A DNA stretch of 64,000 bases from Cedecea neteri (GCF_000758325.1 NZ_CP009459.1:1860001-1924000); one strand, 5' to 3'. Counted from the stretch's first letter, positions 45,752-55,493 are shown. The notes: generated by a model from the sequence alone, not told the origin. Numbers and translations: made by a program.

Positions 45752-48415
45752 ATGTCAGAACGTTTCCCAAATGACGTGGATCCGATTGAAACTCGCGACT
45801 GGCTACAGGCGATCGAATCGGTTATCCGTGAAGAAGGTGTTGAGCGTGCACAGTATCTGATCGATCAGCTGCTGTCCGAAGCCAGCAAAGGCGGCGTGAA
45901 AGTCGCTGCTTCTGCAGGTGCTCGCAACTATGTGAACACCATTGCCGTTGAAGACGAACCGGAATACCCGGGCAATCTGGATCTGGAACGCCGTATCCGT
46001 TCTGCTATCCGCTGGAACGCCATCATGACCGTTCTGCGCGCATCCAAGAAAGATCTGGAACTGGGCGGCCACATGGCATCCTTCCAGTCTTCTGCGACCG
46101 TTTACGAAGTGTGCTTCAACCACTTCTTCCGTGCAGCCAACGAGAAAGACGGCGGCGATCTGGTGTACTTCCAGGGCCACATCTCTCCAGGCATCTATGC
46201 ACGTGCTTTCCTTGAAGGCCGCCTGACCGAAGAGCAAATGAACAATTTCCGTCAGGAAGTTCACGGTAAAGGTCTGTCTTCTTACCCGCACCCTAAACTG
46301 ATGCCAGAATTCTGGCAGTTCCCGACCGTTTCCATGGGTCTGGGCCCAATCGGTGCGATCTACCAGGCTAAATTCCTGAAGTATCTGGAACACCGTGGCC
46401 TGAAAGACACCTCCGAGCAAACCGTTTACGCCTTCCTGGGCGACGGTGAAATGGATGAGCCAGAATCTAAAGGTGCGATCACCATCGCAACCCGTGAGAA
46501 GCTGGACAACCTGTGCTTCATCATCAACTGTAACCTGCAGCGTCTGGATGGTCCGGTCACCGGTAACGGCAAGATCATCAACGAACTGGAAGGCATCTTC
46601 AGCGGTGCTGGCTGGAACGTTATCAAAGTGATGTGGGGCGGTCGTTGGGATGAGCTGCTGCGTAAAGACACCAGCGGTAAACTGATCCAACTGATGAACG
46701 AAACCGTTGACGGTGACTACCAGACCTTCAAATCCAAAGACGGTGCGTACGTTCGTGAGCACTTCTTCGGCAAATACCCTGAAACCGCAGCGCTGGTTGC
46801 AGACTGGACTGATGAGCAGATCTGGGCCCTGAACCGCGGTGGTCACGATCCGAAGAAAGTCTACGCTGCACTGAAAAAAGCGCAGGAAACCAAAGGTAAA
46901 GCGACCGTTATCCTGGCCCACACCATCAAAGGTTACGGCATGGGCGATACCGCAGAAGGTAAAAACATCGCTCACCAGGTGAAGAAAATGAACATGGACG
47001 GCGTGCGTTACATCCGCGACCGTTTCAACGTGCCAGTGACCGATGAGCAGGTAGAAAACCTGTCTTACATCACCTTCCCTGAAGGCACTGAAGAGCACAA
47101 GTACCTGCACGAACGTCGTCAGGCGCTGAAAGGCTACCTGCCTGCTCGTCAGCCTAACTTCTCCGAAAAACTGGAACTGCCTGCGCTGGAAGACTTCTCT
47201 CAGCTGCTGGAAGAGCAGAACAAAGAGATCTCCACCACCATCGCCTTCGTTCGTGCCCTGAACGTAATGCTGAAGAACCCGTCTATCAAAGACCGTCTGG
47301 TTCCAATCATCGCCGATGAAGCGCGTACCTTTGGTATGGAAGGTCTGTTCCGTCAGATCGGTATCTACAGCCCGAACGGCCAGCAGTACACCCCGCAGGA
47401 CCGTGAGCAGGTTGCATACTATAAAGAAGACGAGAAAGGTCAGATTCTGCAGGAAGGGATCAACGAACTGGGTGCAGGCGCATCCTGGCTGGCGGCTGCG
47501 ACGTCTTACAGCACCAACAACCTGCCGATGATTCCGTTCTACATCTACTATTCCATGTTCGGTTTCCAGCGTATCGGTGACCTGTGCTGGCAGGCTGGCG
47601 ACCAACAGGCTCGCGGCTTCCTGGTCGGCGGGACTTCCGGTCGTACGACCCTGAACGGTGAAGGTCTGCAGCACGAAGATGGTCACAGCCACATTCAGTC
47701 TCTGACTATTCCTAACTGTATCTCTTACGACCCGTCTTACGCGTACGAAGTGGCAGTCATCATGCACGACGGTCTGACCCGTATGTACGGTGAAGCACAA
47801 GAGAACATTTACTACTACATCACCACCCTGAACGAAAACTACCACATGCCGGCTATGCCAGCAGGTGCCGAGGAAGGTATCCGTAAAGGTATCTACAAAC
47901 TCGAAACTGTTGCAGGTAGCAAAGGTAAAGTTCAGCTGCTGGGCTCCGGTTCTATCCTGCGTCACGTGCGTGAAGCAGCACAGATCCTGGCGAACGACTA
48001 CGGCGTGGGCTCTGACGTGTACAGCGTAACCTCCTTCACCGAACTGGCACGTGATGGCCAGGATTGTGAGCGCTGGAACATGCTGCACCCAATGGAAACT
48101 CCGCGCGTACCTTACATCGCTCAGGTGATGAACGACGCTCCAGCGGTTGCTTCTACTGACTATATGAAACTGTTCGCTGAGCAGGTTCGTACTTACGTAC
48201 CAGCGGATGATTATCGCGTACTGGGCACCGACGGCTTCGGTCGTTCTGACAGCCGCGAAAACCTGCGTCACCACTTCGAAGTTGATGCTTCTTACGTGGT
48301 CGTAGCAGCCCTGGGCGAACTGGCTAAACGTGGCGAAATCGATAAGAAAGTGGTTGCTGACGCAATTACCAAATTCAACATCGATGCAGAAAAAGTTAAC
48401 CCGCGTCTGGCGTAA
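45752..48415 (+). CDS. aceE: Pyruvate dehydrogenase E1 component
   Basis: An 887-residue homodimeric thiamine diphosphate enzyme that decarboxylates pyruvate and acetylates the lipoyl groups of AceF. The ThDP motif [32 protein letters not shown] lies near residues 230-261. ATG 45752 has an AAGGA-type site (45738-45742). Codon use is strongly biased as expected for a very highly expressed gene. It is followed by aceF after 14 bases. Confidence 0.98.
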   Translation: MSERFPNDVDPIETRDWLQAIESVIREEGVERAQYLIDQLLSEASKGGVKVAASAGARNYVNTIAVEDEPEYPGNLDLERRIRSAIRWNAIMTVLRASKKDLELGGHMASFQSSATVYEVCFNHFFRAANEKDGGDLVYFQGHISPGIYARAFLEGRLTEEQMNNFRQEVHGKGLSSYPHPKLMPEFWQFPTVSMGLGPIGAIYQAKFLKYLEHRGLKDTSEQTVYAFLGDGEMDEPESKGAITIATREKLDNLCFIINCNLQRLDGPVTGNGKIINELEGIFSGAGWNVIKVMWGGRWDELLRKDTSGKLIQLMNETVDGDYQTFKSKDGAYVREHFFGKYPETAALVADWTDEQIWALNRGGHDPKKVYAALKKAQETKGKATVILAHTIKGYGMGDTAEGKNIAHQVKKMNMDGVRYIRDRFNVPVTDEQVENLSYITFPEGTEEHKYLHERRQALKGYLPARQPNFSEKLELPALEDFSQLLEEQNKEISTTIAFVRALNVMLKNPSIKDRLVPIIADEARTFGMEGLFRQIGIYSPNGQQYTPQDREQVAYYKEDEKGQILQEGINELGAGASWLAAATSYSTNNLPMIPFYIYYSMFGFQRIGDLCWQAGDQQARGFLVGGTSGRTTLNGEGLQHEDGHSHIQSLTIPNCISYDPSYAYEVAVIMHDGLTRMYGEAQENIYYYITTLNENYHMPAMPAGAEEGIRKGIYKLETVAGSKGKVQLLGSGSILRHVREAAQILANDYGVGSDVYSVTSFTELARDGQDCERWNMLHPMETPRVPYIAQVMNDAPAVASTDYMKLFAEQVRTYVPADDYRVLGTDGFGRSDSRENLRHHFEVDASYVVVAALGELAKRGEIDKKVVADAITKFNIDAEKVNPRLA

Positions 48416-48429
48416 GAGGTAAAGAGACA

Positions 48430-50319
48430 ATGGCTATCGAAATCAAAGTACCAGACATCGGCGCTGATGAAGTTGAAATCACCGAGATTCTGGTCAAAGT
48501 TGGCGACAAAGTTGAAGCTGAACAGTCGCTGATCACTGTAGAAGGCGATAAAGCCTCTATGGAAGTTCCGTCTCCACAGGCAGGCGTCGTGAAAGAGATC
48601 AAAGTCTCTGTCGGCGACAAAACCGAGACCGGCAAACTGATCATGATTTTCGATTCCGCCGAAGGTGCAGCAGCCGCTGCACCTGCTAAGGCAGAAGAGA
48701 AGAAAGAAGCCGCTCCGGCCGCAGCACCTGCTGCCGCGAGCGCAAAAGACGTTAACGTGCCAGACATCGGCGGTGACGAAGTAGAAGTTACCGAGATCAT
48801 GGTTAAAGTGGGCGACACCGTTGCCGCTGAACAGTCTCTGATCACCGTAGAAGGCGATAAAGCTTCTATGGAAGTCCCTGCTCCGTTCGCGGGCGTGGTG
48901 AAAGAGATCAAAATCAGCACCGGCGACAAAGTGTCTACCGGCTCTCTGATCATGGTCTTCGAAGTGGCGGGTGCCGCATCTGCTGCCGCTCCGGCACAGG
49001 CTGCTGCTCCGGCTGCTGCCGCAGCACCTGCGGCTTCCGGCTCTAAAGACGTTAACGTCCCGGACATCGGCGGTGATGAAGTTGAAGTCACTGAAGTGAT
49101 GGTCAAAGTGGGCGACAAAGTTGCCGCTGAGCAGTCACTGATCACCGTAGAAGGCGACAAAGCTTCCATGGAAGTGCCTGCGCCATTCGCCGGTACCGTG
49201 AAAGAAATCAAAATCAGCACCGGCGACAAAGTGTCTACCGGCTCCCTGATCATGGTCTTCGAAGTAGAAGGCGCTGCGCCTGCTGCGGCTCCAACGGCTG
49301 CTGCACCAGCTCCAGCCGCTGCGGCACCAGCCCCGGCAGCTAAAGCCGCTGCACCTGCTGCTAAAGCAGAAGGTAAATCTGAGTTCGCTGAAAACGACGC
49401 GTACGTTCATGCGACTCCGCTGATTCGCCGTCTGGCTCGCGAGTTCGGCGTTAACCTGGCGAAAGTGAAAGGCACCGGCCGTAAAGGTCGTATCCTGCGC
49501 GAAGACGTTCAGGCTTACGTGAAAGACGCTGTTAAGCGCGCGGAAGCAGCTCCGGCTGCGACCGGCGGCGGTCTGCCAGGCATGCTGCCATGGCCGAAAG
49601 TAGATTTCAGCAAGTTCGGCGAAATCGAAGAAGTGGAAATGGGCCGCATCCAGAAAATCTCTGGTGCTAACCTGAGCCGTAACTGGGTGATGATCCCGCA
49701 CGTTACCCACTTCGACAAAACCGATATCACCGATCTGGAAGCGTTCCGTAAGCAGCAGAACGACGAAGCCGCCAAGCGTAAGCTGGACGTGAAGTTCACT
49801 CCTGTAGTGTTCATCATGAAAGCCGTTGCGGCTGCGCTGGAGCAGATGCCTCGCTTCAACAGCTCCCTGTCCGAAGATGGCCAGAAGCTGACGCTGAAAA
49901 AATACATCAACATCGGTGTGGCGGTTGATACCCCGAATGGTCTGGTTGTTCCAGTCTTCAAAGACGTGAACAAGAAGAGCATCACCGAGCTGTCTCGCGA
50001 ACTGATGGCTATCTCCAAGAAAGCTCGCGACGGCAAGCTGACCGCTGGCGAAATGCAGGGCGGCTGCTTCACCATCTCCAGCCTGGGCGGTATCGGGACA
50101 ACTCACTTCGCGCCGATCGTTAACGCGCCAGAAGTGGCTATCCTGGGTGTCTCCAAGTCTGCGATGGAGCCGGTCTGGAACGGTAAAGAGTTCACGCCGC
50201 GTCTGATGATGCCGATGTCTCTTTCCTTCGATCACCGCGTAATCGACGGCGCTGATGGGGCTCGCTTCATCACCATCATCAACAACATGTTGTCTGATAT
50301 TCGCCGCCTGGTGATGTAA
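48430..50319 (+). CDS. aceF: Pyruvate dehydrogenase E2, dihydrolipoamide acetyltransferase
   Basis: A 629-residue core of the complex. Three tandem lipoyl domains each carry the [11 protein letters not shown] motif (lipoyl lysines about 41, 144, 246), joined by Ala/Pro-rich linkers. A peripheral-subunit-binding domain ([20 protein letters not shown], about 326-365) binds E1/E3, and a C-terminal acetyltransferase domain ends with [15 protein letters not shown] (catalytic His and Asp). E. coli AceF has 630 residues. The lipoyl repeats are also direct DNA repeats, a possible site for recombination. Confidence 0.98.
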   Translation: MAIEIKVPDIGADEVEITEILVKVGDKVEAEQSLITVEGDKASMEVPSPQAGVVKEIKVSVGDKTETGKLIMIFDSAEGAAAAAPAKAEEKKEAAPAAAPAAASAKDVNVPDIGGDEVEVTEIMVKVGDTVAAEQSLITVEGDKASMEVPAPFAGVVKEIKISTGDKVSTGSLIMVFEVAGAASAAAPAQAAAPAAAAAPAASGSKDVNVPDIGGDEVEVTEVMVKVGDKVAAEQSLITVEGDKASMEVPAPFAGTVKEIKISTGDKVSTGSLIMVFEVEGAAPAAAPTAAAPAPAAAAPAPAAKAAAPAAKAEGKSEFAENDAYVHATPLIRRLAREFGVNLAKVKGTGRKGRILREDVQAYVKDAVKRAEAAPAATGGGLPGMLPWPKVDFSKFGEIEEVEMGRIQKISGANLSRNWVMIPHVTHFDKTDITDLEAFRKQQNDEAAKRKLDVKFTPVVFIMKAVAAALEQMPRFNSSLSEDGQKLTLKKYINIGVAVDTPNGLVVPVFKDVNKKSITELSRELMAISKKARDGKLTAGEMQGGCFTISSLGGIGTTHFAPIVNAPEVAILGVSKSAMEPVWNGKEFTPRLMMPMSLSFDHRVIDGADGARFITIINNMLSDIRRLVM

Positions 50320-50322
50320 TTG

Positions 50323-50350
50323 AAAAGCCGGCCAATCGGCCGGCTTTTTT
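50323..50350 (+). terminator. aceEF intrinsic terminator
   Basis: Stem AAAAGCCGGCC with GGCCGGCTTTT (50323-50333 / 50338-50348), loop AATC, T run to 50350. It partly separates lpd from the pdhR-aceEF message. Confidence 0.92.
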
Positions 50351-50416
50351 CTGGTAATCTCATGGTGTTTGTGAGGTTATTGGCGAAAGCGACAATTCGT
50401 GAGCCGTTTGTTGTTT

Positions 50417-50436
50417 CAAAATTGTTAACAATTTTG
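50417..50436. promoter_or_regulatory. 20-bp perfect palindrome upstream of lpd
   Basis: CAAAATTGTTAACAATTTTG is a perfect 20-base palindrome, 58 bases before the lpd start codon, in the region where the separate lpd promoter lies in E. coli. It could be an operator for a dimeric regulator or overlap the -35 region; I cannot name the factor. Confidence 0.6.
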
Positions 50437-50494
50437 TAAACTGCGGGCGGATAGAACGACCCGGTGGACGACGGGTATAAATTAAGAGGTCATG

Positions 50495-51919
50495 ATGAGC
50501 ACAGAAATCAAAACTCAGGTCGTAGTACTTGGGGCAGGCCCGGCAGGTTACTCCGCAGCATTCCGCGCCGCGGATTTAGGTCTGGAAACCGTCATCGTAG
50601 AGCGTTACAGCACCCTTGGTGGTGTTTGTCTGAACGTCGGCTGTATCCCTTCTAAAGCGCTGCTGCACGTTGCTAAAGTTATTGAAGAAGCAAAAGCACT
50701 GGCCGAACACGGCATCGTTTTCGGTGAGCCGAAAACCGATATCGACAAAATTCGTACCTGGAAAGAGAAAGTTATCACTCAGCTGACCGGCGGCCTGGCA
50801 GGTATGGCCAAAGGCCGTAAAGTGAAAGTGGTAAACGGTCTGGGTAAATTCACCGGGGCTAACACCCTGGAAGTGGAAGGCGAAAACGGTAAAACCGTGA
50901 TCAACTTCGACAACGCTATCATCGCGGCGGGTTCCCGTCCGATCGAGCTGCCGTTCATTCCTCATGAAGATCCACGCGTGTGGGATTCCACAGATGCGCT
51001 GGAGCTGAAATCCGTACCTAAACGCCTGCTGGTAATGGGTGGCGGTATCATCGGTCTGGAAATGGGCACCGTATACCATGCGCTGGGTTCAGACATTGAC
51101 GTGGTTGAAATGTTCGACCAGGTTATCCCGGCTGCAGACAAAGACATCGTTAAAGTCTTCACCAAACGCATCAGCAAGAAATTCAACCTGATGCTGGAAA
51201 CCAAAGTGACTGCCGTTGAAGCGAAAGAAGACGGCATCTACGTTTCCATGGAAGGCAAAAAAGCCCCTGCAGAACCACAGCGTTACGACGCGGTTCTGGT
51301 GGCTATCGGCCGCGTGCCGAACGGTAAAAACCTTGATGCAGGCAAAGCCGGCGTTGAAGTTGACGACCGTGGCTTTATCCGCGTTGACAAACAGCTGCGC
51401 ACCAACGTGCCACACATCTTTGCTATCGGCGACATCGTCGGTCAGCCAATGCTGGCACACAAAGGTGTTCACGAAGGCCACGTTGCCGCAGAAGTTATCG
51501 CCGGGATGAAGCACTACTTCGATCCGAAAGTGATCCCATCTATCGCTTACACCGAGCCAGAAGTTGCATGGGTTGGTCTGACTGAGAAAGAAGCGAAAGA
51601 GAAAGGCATCAGCTACGAAACCGCCACCTTCCCGTGGGCTGCTTCTGGCCGTGCTATCGCTTCCGACTGCGCAGACGGTATGACCAAGCTTATCTTCGAC
51701 AAAGAGACTCACCGCGTTATCGGTGGGGCGATTGTCGGGACCAACGGCGGCGAGCTGCTGGGCGAAATCGGTCTGGCTATCGAGATGGGCTGTGACGCAG
51801 AAGACATCGCGCTCACCATCCACGCTCACCCGACGCTGCACGAATCCGTTGGCCTGGCGGCTGAAGTATTCGAAGGCAGCATCACCGACCTGCCAAACGC
51901 TAAAGCGAAGAAAAAGTAA
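50495..51919 (+). CDS. lpd: Dihydrolipoamide dehydrogenase (E3)
   Basis: A 474-residue FAD/NAD disulphide oxidoreductase shared by the pyruvate, 2-oxoglutarate and glycine cleavage complexes. FAD motif VVVLGAGPAGYSAAF is at residues 9-23, the redox pair GGVCLNVGC is Cys45/Cys50, the NAD motif MGGGIIGLEMGT is near residue 182, and the C-terminal HAHPTLHE holds the catalytic His. ATG 50495 (MSTEIKTQ) is chosen over the preceding ATG (50492) to match the E. coli length. AAGAGGT precedes the start. Confidence 0.97.
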   Translation: MSTEIKTQVVVLGAGPAGYSAAFRAADLGLETVIVERYSTLGGVCLNVGCIPSKALLHVAKVIEEAKALAEHGIVFGEPKTDIDKIRTWKEKVITQLTGGLAGMAKGRKVKVVNGLGKFTGANTLEVEGENGKTVINFDNAIIAAGSRPIELPFIPHEDPRVWDSTDALELKSVPKRLLVMGGGIIGLEMGTVYHALGSDIDVVEMFDQVIPAADKDIVKVFTKRISKKFNLMLETKVTAVEAKEDGIYVSMEGKKAPAEPQRYDAVLVAIGRVPNGKNLDAGKAGVEVDDRGFIRVDKQLRTNVPHIFAIGDIVGQPMLAHKGVHEGHVAAEVIAGMKHYFDPKVIPSIAYTEPEVAWVGLTEKEAKEKGISYETATFPWAASGRAIASDCADGMTKLIFDKETHRVIGGAIVGTNGGELLGEIGLAIEMGCDAEDIALTIHAHPTLHESVGLAAEVFEGSITDLPNAKAKKK

Positions 51920-51938
51920 CTTTCAGCGTTTGATAAAG

Positions 51939-51962
51939 CGGCCCTTTGGGGCCGTTTTTTTT
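51939..51962 (+). terminator. lpd intrinsic terminator
   Basis: Stem CGGCCC (51939-51944) with GGGCCG (51949-51954), loop TTTG, followed by eight T. Confidence 0.9.
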
Positions 51963-51967
51963 GCCCG

Positions 51968-51992
51968 TAAAAGGCCGCCCTTACGAGCGGCC
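51968..51992 (-). terminator. Terminator of the minus-strand small-peptide RNA
   Basis: On the minus strand GGCCGC (51992-51987) pairs with GCGGCC (51978-51973) and is followed by TTTTA (51972-51968). It lies just past the stop of the 39-codon ORF. The T run is short, so termination may be incomplete. Confidence 0.65.
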
Positions 51993-51998
51993 AGTAGC

Positions 51999-52118
51999 TT
52001 AATTGCCCAGGTTCAAAACGAACTGAACGGTAATGTCTGAAATATTCCAGCCACCCTGGCTCAGCGAAAGCAGTGAACCTAACAACAGAAGCAGCGCGTA
52101 CAGCAAACGCATTTCCAT
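51999..52118 (-). CDS. Small hydrophobic peptide, candidate type I toxin (39 aa)
   Basis: An ORF from ATG 52118 to TAA 51999-52001. The peptide starts MEMRLLYALLLLLGSLLSLS and ends QGGWNISDITVQFVLNLGN: a short charged start, a 15-residue leucine-rich hydrophobic stretch like a signal peptide or membrane anchor, then a polar/amphipathic tail. A second in-frame ATG (52112) would give 37 residues. AAAGGG lies 10 bases upstream of ATG 52118. It has its own promoter about 220 bases upstream and a terminator just behind it. I do not recognise the protein with certainty; layout and size resemble TimP (the RyfA-encoded toxin of Salmonella) or TisB-like peptides. A toxic role is inferred, not shown. 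Confidence 0.6.
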   Translation of the reverse strand: MEMRLLYALLLLLGSLLSLSQGGWNISDITVQFVLNLGN

Positions 52119-52182
52119 TGCGTGTATACCCTTTGGGCTACGGCGATCCCTTCTTCACCGGGAAAGGCAGAATCAGGCAAGT

Positions 52183-52198
52183 GTTTGAGGCTTGCCAC
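52183..52198 (-). promoter_or_regulatory. Predicted sRNA target site in the small-peptide mRNA leader
   Basis: The minus-strand RNA here is complementary over 16 consecutive bases (15 Watson-Crick, one G-U) to bases 52400-52415 of the divergent small RNA. It lies 65-80 bases before the ATG, clear of the ribosome-binding site, as expected for control through an upstream ribosome standby or folding site. Confidence 0.6.
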
Positions 52199-52308
52199 GT
52201 AGAGCGGTTGAGCTGCTCCCTGGCCCGGTGACTGGCTGCTACACCAGCGAAGCAGGCCAGACTCAAGGTTACGGTAAATAGCTTCTTCGACAAATCAACG
52301 TGTTAAGT

Positions 52309-52337
52309 TTGCAGTGAGTTACATTAATTTTTATAAG
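52309..52337 (+). promoter_or_regulatory. Promoter of the plus-strand small RNA
   Basis: -35 TTGCAG (52309-52314), 17-base spacer, -10 TATAAG (52332-52337). The predicted start is about 52344. The -10 bases are shared with the minus-strand promoter. Confidence 0.7.
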
Positions 52338-52357
52338 CCTGTACGCAAAAAATACAA
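52330..52357 (-). promoter_or_regulatory. Promoter of the minus-strand small-peptide mRNA
   Basis: On the minus strand -35 TTGTAT (52357-52352), 16-base spacer, -10 TATAAA (52335-52330). The predicted start is about 52323, giving a leader of roughly 205 bases. It overlaps the plus-strand promoter, so the two probably compete for RNA polymerase. Confidence 0.62.
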
Positions 52358-52484
52358 TTCATCTTGCTGTGATTCATTTTCAAATGCAGAATAGACAGCG
52401 TTTGGGGCTTGCCACAAAACATTTCCTTTCATCGTGTGCTACCACTTTGTCAGGGCAAACGAACCGCCGAAAGGCGGTTTTTTT
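52344..52484 (+). ncRNA. Candidate antitoxin-type small RNA
   Basis: A stretch of about 141 bases bounded by a good promoter and a strong terminator, with no ORF that I can support. It contains GTTTGGGGCTTGCCAC (52400-52415), which can pair with the leader of the divergent peptide mRNA; the flanking GCAGAAT (52386-52392) is also shared with the opposite strand of that leader (52167-52173). The T-rich 3' end would suit Hfq. Expression is predicted only. Confidence 0.62.
52462..52484 (+). terminator. Intrinsic terminator of the plus-strand small RNA
   Basis: AACCGCC (52462-52468) pairs with GGCGGTT (52473-52479) across a GAAA tetraloop, then T to 52484. No annotated gene lies upstream on this strand after the lpd terminator, so it points to an unannotated transcript. 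Confidence 0.9.
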
Positions 52485-52566
52485 GTGTCTGAAGGTCATA
52501 TCAAAAAGTAATCTATTCCCCCTTAACGATTCAGCAAAGTTTTAATGTTGCTTTTTTGTAAACAGA

Positions 52567-52595
52567 TTAACACCCCCTGAAAATCCTGCTATGCT
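52567..52595 (+). promoter_or_regulatory. Probable acnB promoter
   Basis: TTAACA (52567-52572) and TATGCT (52590-52595), 17-base spacer, giving a start near 52602 and a leader of about 100 bases. The leader ends in a GAGGAG ribosome-binding site (52685-52690). Confidence 0.72.
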
Positions 52596-52700
52596 GCCCG
52601 ACGCGGTACCGGGCATTTACCCTACAAACTGCTGTCTCACAGGAGCGTGAAGAGAGAGATCCGGTAGCGCCAAATGACAATGAGAGCGAGGAGAACCGTC

Positions 52701-55298
52701 GTGCTAGAAGATTACCGTAAGCACGTAGCTGAACGTGCCGCAGAAGGGATTGTTCCAAAACCCTTAGATGCCACTCAAATGGCCGCACTGGTTGAGCTGC
52801 TGAAAAACCCACCAGCAGGTGAAGAAGCATTTCTGTTAGATCTGATTACTAACCGTGTACCGCCGGGCGTTGATGAAGCCGCCTACGTGAAAGCCGGTTT
52901 CCTTGCAGCCATTGCCAAAGGCGATGCCACATCCCCGCTGATTTCCCCTGAAAAAGCCGTTGAACTGCTGGGCACCATGCAGGGTGGCTACAACATTCAT
53001 CCGCTGATTGACGCGCTGGATAACGAAAAGCTGGCACCGATTGCCGCCAAAGCGCTGTCCCACACGCTGCTGATGTTTGATAACTTCTACGACGTGGAAG
53101 AGAAAGCCAAAGCGGGTAACACCTACGCTCAGCAAGTGCTGAAGTCCTGGTCCGAAGCCGAATGGTTCCTGTCTCGCCCTAAACTGGCCGAGAAAATCAC
53201 CGTTACCGTCTTTAAAGTTACCGGTGAAACTAACACCGATGACCTGTCTCCGGCGCCGGACGCATGGTCCCGCCCGGATATCCCTCTACACGCCCTGGCG
53301 ATGCTGAAAAACGCCCGCGAAGGTATTGAGCCGGATCAAGCTGGCGTGATCGGCCCGATCAAGCAGATTGAAGCGCTGCAGAAAAAAGGTTTCCCGCTGG
53401 CCTACGTGGGCGACGTTGTGGGCACCGGTTCTTCCCGTAAATCTGCCACCAACTCTGTGCTGTGGTTCATGGGTGACGATATTCCGAACGTGCCGAACAA
53501 GCGTGGCGGCGGCGTTGTGCTGGGTGGAAAAATCGCCCCAATCTTCTTCAACACCATGGAAGATGCTGGCGCCCTGCCGATCGAAGTTGACGTTAACGAT
53601 CTGAATATGGGCGATGTGATCGACATTTACCCGTATAAAGGCGAAGTGCGTAATCACGAAACCGACGCGGTGATCGCTAACTTTGAACTGAAAACCGACG
53701 TGCTGCTGGACGAAGTGCGCGCCGGCGGCCGTATTCCGCTGATCATCGGCCGCGGTCTGACGACCAAAGCGCGCGAAGCGCTCAGCCTGCCGCATAGCGA
53801 CGTATTTGTTCAGGCGAAAGATGTTGCCGCCAGCACCCGTGGTTACTCACTGGCGCAGAAAATGGTTGGCCGCGCCTGTGGTGTGGAAGGTATTCGCCCT
53901 GGCGCTTACTGCGAACCGAAAATGACTTCCGTAGGTTCTCAGGACACCACCGGGCCAATGACCCGTGATGAGCTGAAAGACCTTGCCTGCCTTGGTTTCT
54001 CTGCGGATCTGGTCATGCAGTCCTTCTGCCACACCGCGGCTTATCCTAAGCCGGTGGACGTGACAACGCACCACACTCTGCCTGACTTCATCATGAACCG
54101 TGGCGGCGTGTCTCTGCGTCCGGGCGATGGCGTTATTCACTCATGGCTGAACCGCATGCTACTGCCGGATACTGTCGGCACCGGTGGTGACTCCCACACC
54201 CGTTTCCCTATCGGGATTTCCTTCCCGGCGGGTTCTGGTCTGGTAGCGTTTGCCGCAGCGACCGGCGTTATGCCGCTGGATATGCCTGAGTCCGTGCTGG
54301 TTCGCTTTAAAGGCGAAATGCAGCCGGGTATTACCCTGCGTGATTTGGTACATGCGATCCCGCTGTACGCGATCAAACAGGGCCTGCTGACCGTAGAGAA
54401 GAAAGGTAAGAAAAACATCTTCTCTGGCCGTATCCTGGAAATCGAAGGCCTGCCGACGCTGAAAGTTGAGCAGGCGTTTGAGCTGACCGATGCTTCCGCA
54501 GAGCGTTCTGCCGCAGGTTGCACCATTAAGCTGGATCGCGAGCCAATCGAAGAGTACCTGAATTCCAACATCGTGCTGCTGAAGTGGATGATTGCCGAAG
54601 GTTACGGCGACCGTCGTACGCTTGAGCGCCGTATTCAGGGCATGGAAAAATGGCTGGCAGATCCGCAGCTGATGGAAGCCGACGCTGATGCAGAATATGC
54701 GGCAGTGATCGACATCGATCTGAACGATATCAAAGAGCCAATCCTCTGTGCGCCAAACGACCCGGACGATGCTCGCCTGCTGTCCGACGTGGCCGGGGAG
54801 AAGATCGACGAAGTGTTTATCGGTTCCTGCATGACCAACATCGGTCACTTCCGTGCCGCCGGTAAACTGCTGGACAGCCACAAAGGTCAGCTGCCAACTC
54901 GCCTGTGGGTGGCGCCGCCAACCCGTATGGACGCGGCTCAGCTGACGGAAGAAGGCTACTACAGCGTGTTCGGTAAGAGCGGCGCGCGTATCGAAATTCC
55001 AGGCTGCTCTCTGTGCATGGGTAACCAGGCGCGTGTGGCAGATGGTGCGACGGTCGTGTCGACTTCAACCCGTAACTTCCCGAACCGTTTGGGAACCGGC
55101 GCGAATGTCTTCCTGGCGTCTGCTGAGCTGGCGGCTGTGGCTTCCCTGCTGGGCAAGCTGCCAACCCCGGACGAATATCAGACCTTCATGACTCAGGTTG
55201 ATAAAACGGCGGTAGACACTTATCGCTACCTGAACTTTGACCAGCTGTCTCAGTACACCGAGAAAGCGGACGGCGTCATCTTCCAGACCGCCGTTTAA
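52701..55298 (+). CDS. acnB: Aconitate hydratase B
   Basis: An 865-residue bifunctional aconitase/2-methylisocitrate dehydratase, the main TCA-cycle aconitase during growth; the apo-protein also binds mRNA. Order: HEAT-like helical domain (about 1-160), swivel domain ([19 protein letters not shown]), then three catalytic domains with cluster cysteines in GSCMTN (about 710) and PGCSLCMG (about 769 and 772). I chose GTG 52701 (then [15 protein letters not shown]), with GAGGAG upstream, which gives the E. coli length; an ATG nine codons earlier overlaps this ribosome-binding site. Confidence 0.95.
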   Translation: MLEDYRKHVAERAAEGIVPKPLDATQMAALVELLKNPPAGEEAFLLDLITNRVPPGVDEAAYVKAGFLAAIAKGDATSPLISPEKAVELLGTMQGGYNIHPLIDALDNEKLAPIAAKALSHTLLMFDNFYDVEEKAKAGNTYAQQVLKSWSEAEWFLSRPKLAEKITVTVFKVTGETNTDDLSPAPDAWSRPDIPLHALAMLKNAREGIEPDQAGVIGPIKQIEALQKKGFPLAYVGDVVGTGSSRKSATNSVLWFMGDDIPNVPNKRGGGVVLGGKIAPIFFNTMEDAGALPIEVDVNDLNMGDVIDIYPYKGEVRNHETDAVIANFELKTDVLLDEVRAGGRIPLIIGRGLTTKAREALSLPHSDVFVQAKDVAASTRGYSLAQKMVGRACGVEGIRPGAYCEPKMTSVGSQDTTGPMTRDELKDLACLGFSADLVMQSFCHTAAYPKPVDVTTHHTLPDFIMNRGGVSLRPGDGVIHSWLNRMLLPDTVGTGGDSHTRFPIGISFPAGSGLVAFAAATGVMPLDMPESVLVRFKGEMQPGITLRDLVHAIPLYAIKQGLLTVEKKGKKNIFSGRILEIEGLPTLKVEQAFELTDASAERSAAGCTIKLDREPIEEYLNSNIVLLKWMIAEGYGDRRTLERRIQGMEKWLADPQLMEADADAEYAAVIDIDLNDIKEPILCAPNDPDDARLLSDVAGEKIDEVFIGSCMTNIGHFRAAGKLLDSHKGQLPTRLWVAPPTRMDAAQLTEEGYYSVFGKSGARIEIPGCSLCMGNQARVADGATVVSTSTRNFPNRLGTGANVFLASAELAAVASLLGKLPTPDEYQTFMTQVDKTAVDTYRYLNFDQLSQYTEKADGVIFQTAV

Positions 55299-55308
55299 AA
55301 GCCAAATA

Positions 55309-55358
55309 CCCTCACTCTGCGTTCTCCCTCTCCCTTTGGGAGAGGGCCGGGGTGAGGG
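55309..55358. repeat. Nested inverted repeat after acnB
   Basis: Outer arms CCCTCAC (55309-55315) and GTGAGGG (55352-55358) enclose CCCTCTCCC (55326-55334) and GGGAGAGGG (55338-55346). This style of 'CCCTCTCCC-x3-GGGAGAGGGCCGGGGTGAGGG' element is, from memory, a common intergenic repeat in several enterobacteria and other Gammaproteobacteria. No T run follows; it may end or protect the acnB message. Confidence 0.75.
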
Positions 55359-55493
55359 CTCCAGACCACTCTGCATTTCTCCTTTTTATTTCTCGTCCTT
55401 CTACTCGCCACGCTGTTTTCCCCTGACTTTGCTGCGATAATTAAGCCTATAGGCGTGGGTGAGGATTTCCCCCGCGATGTAGAGGAAACAGCG

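Noticed and set aside
45803-48430. An 875-codon open frame antisense to aceE
   Set aside because: It mirrors aceE over nearly its whole length. Highly expressed genes avoid TTA, CTA and TCA codons, whose complements are stop codons, so long antisense frames appear by codon bias. It has no ribosome-binding site and no recognisable protein features.
48430-49290. Direct DNA repeats in aceF as a possible mobile or recombination element
   Set aside because: They code for the three lipoyl domains of the E2 protein and are explained by domain duplication.
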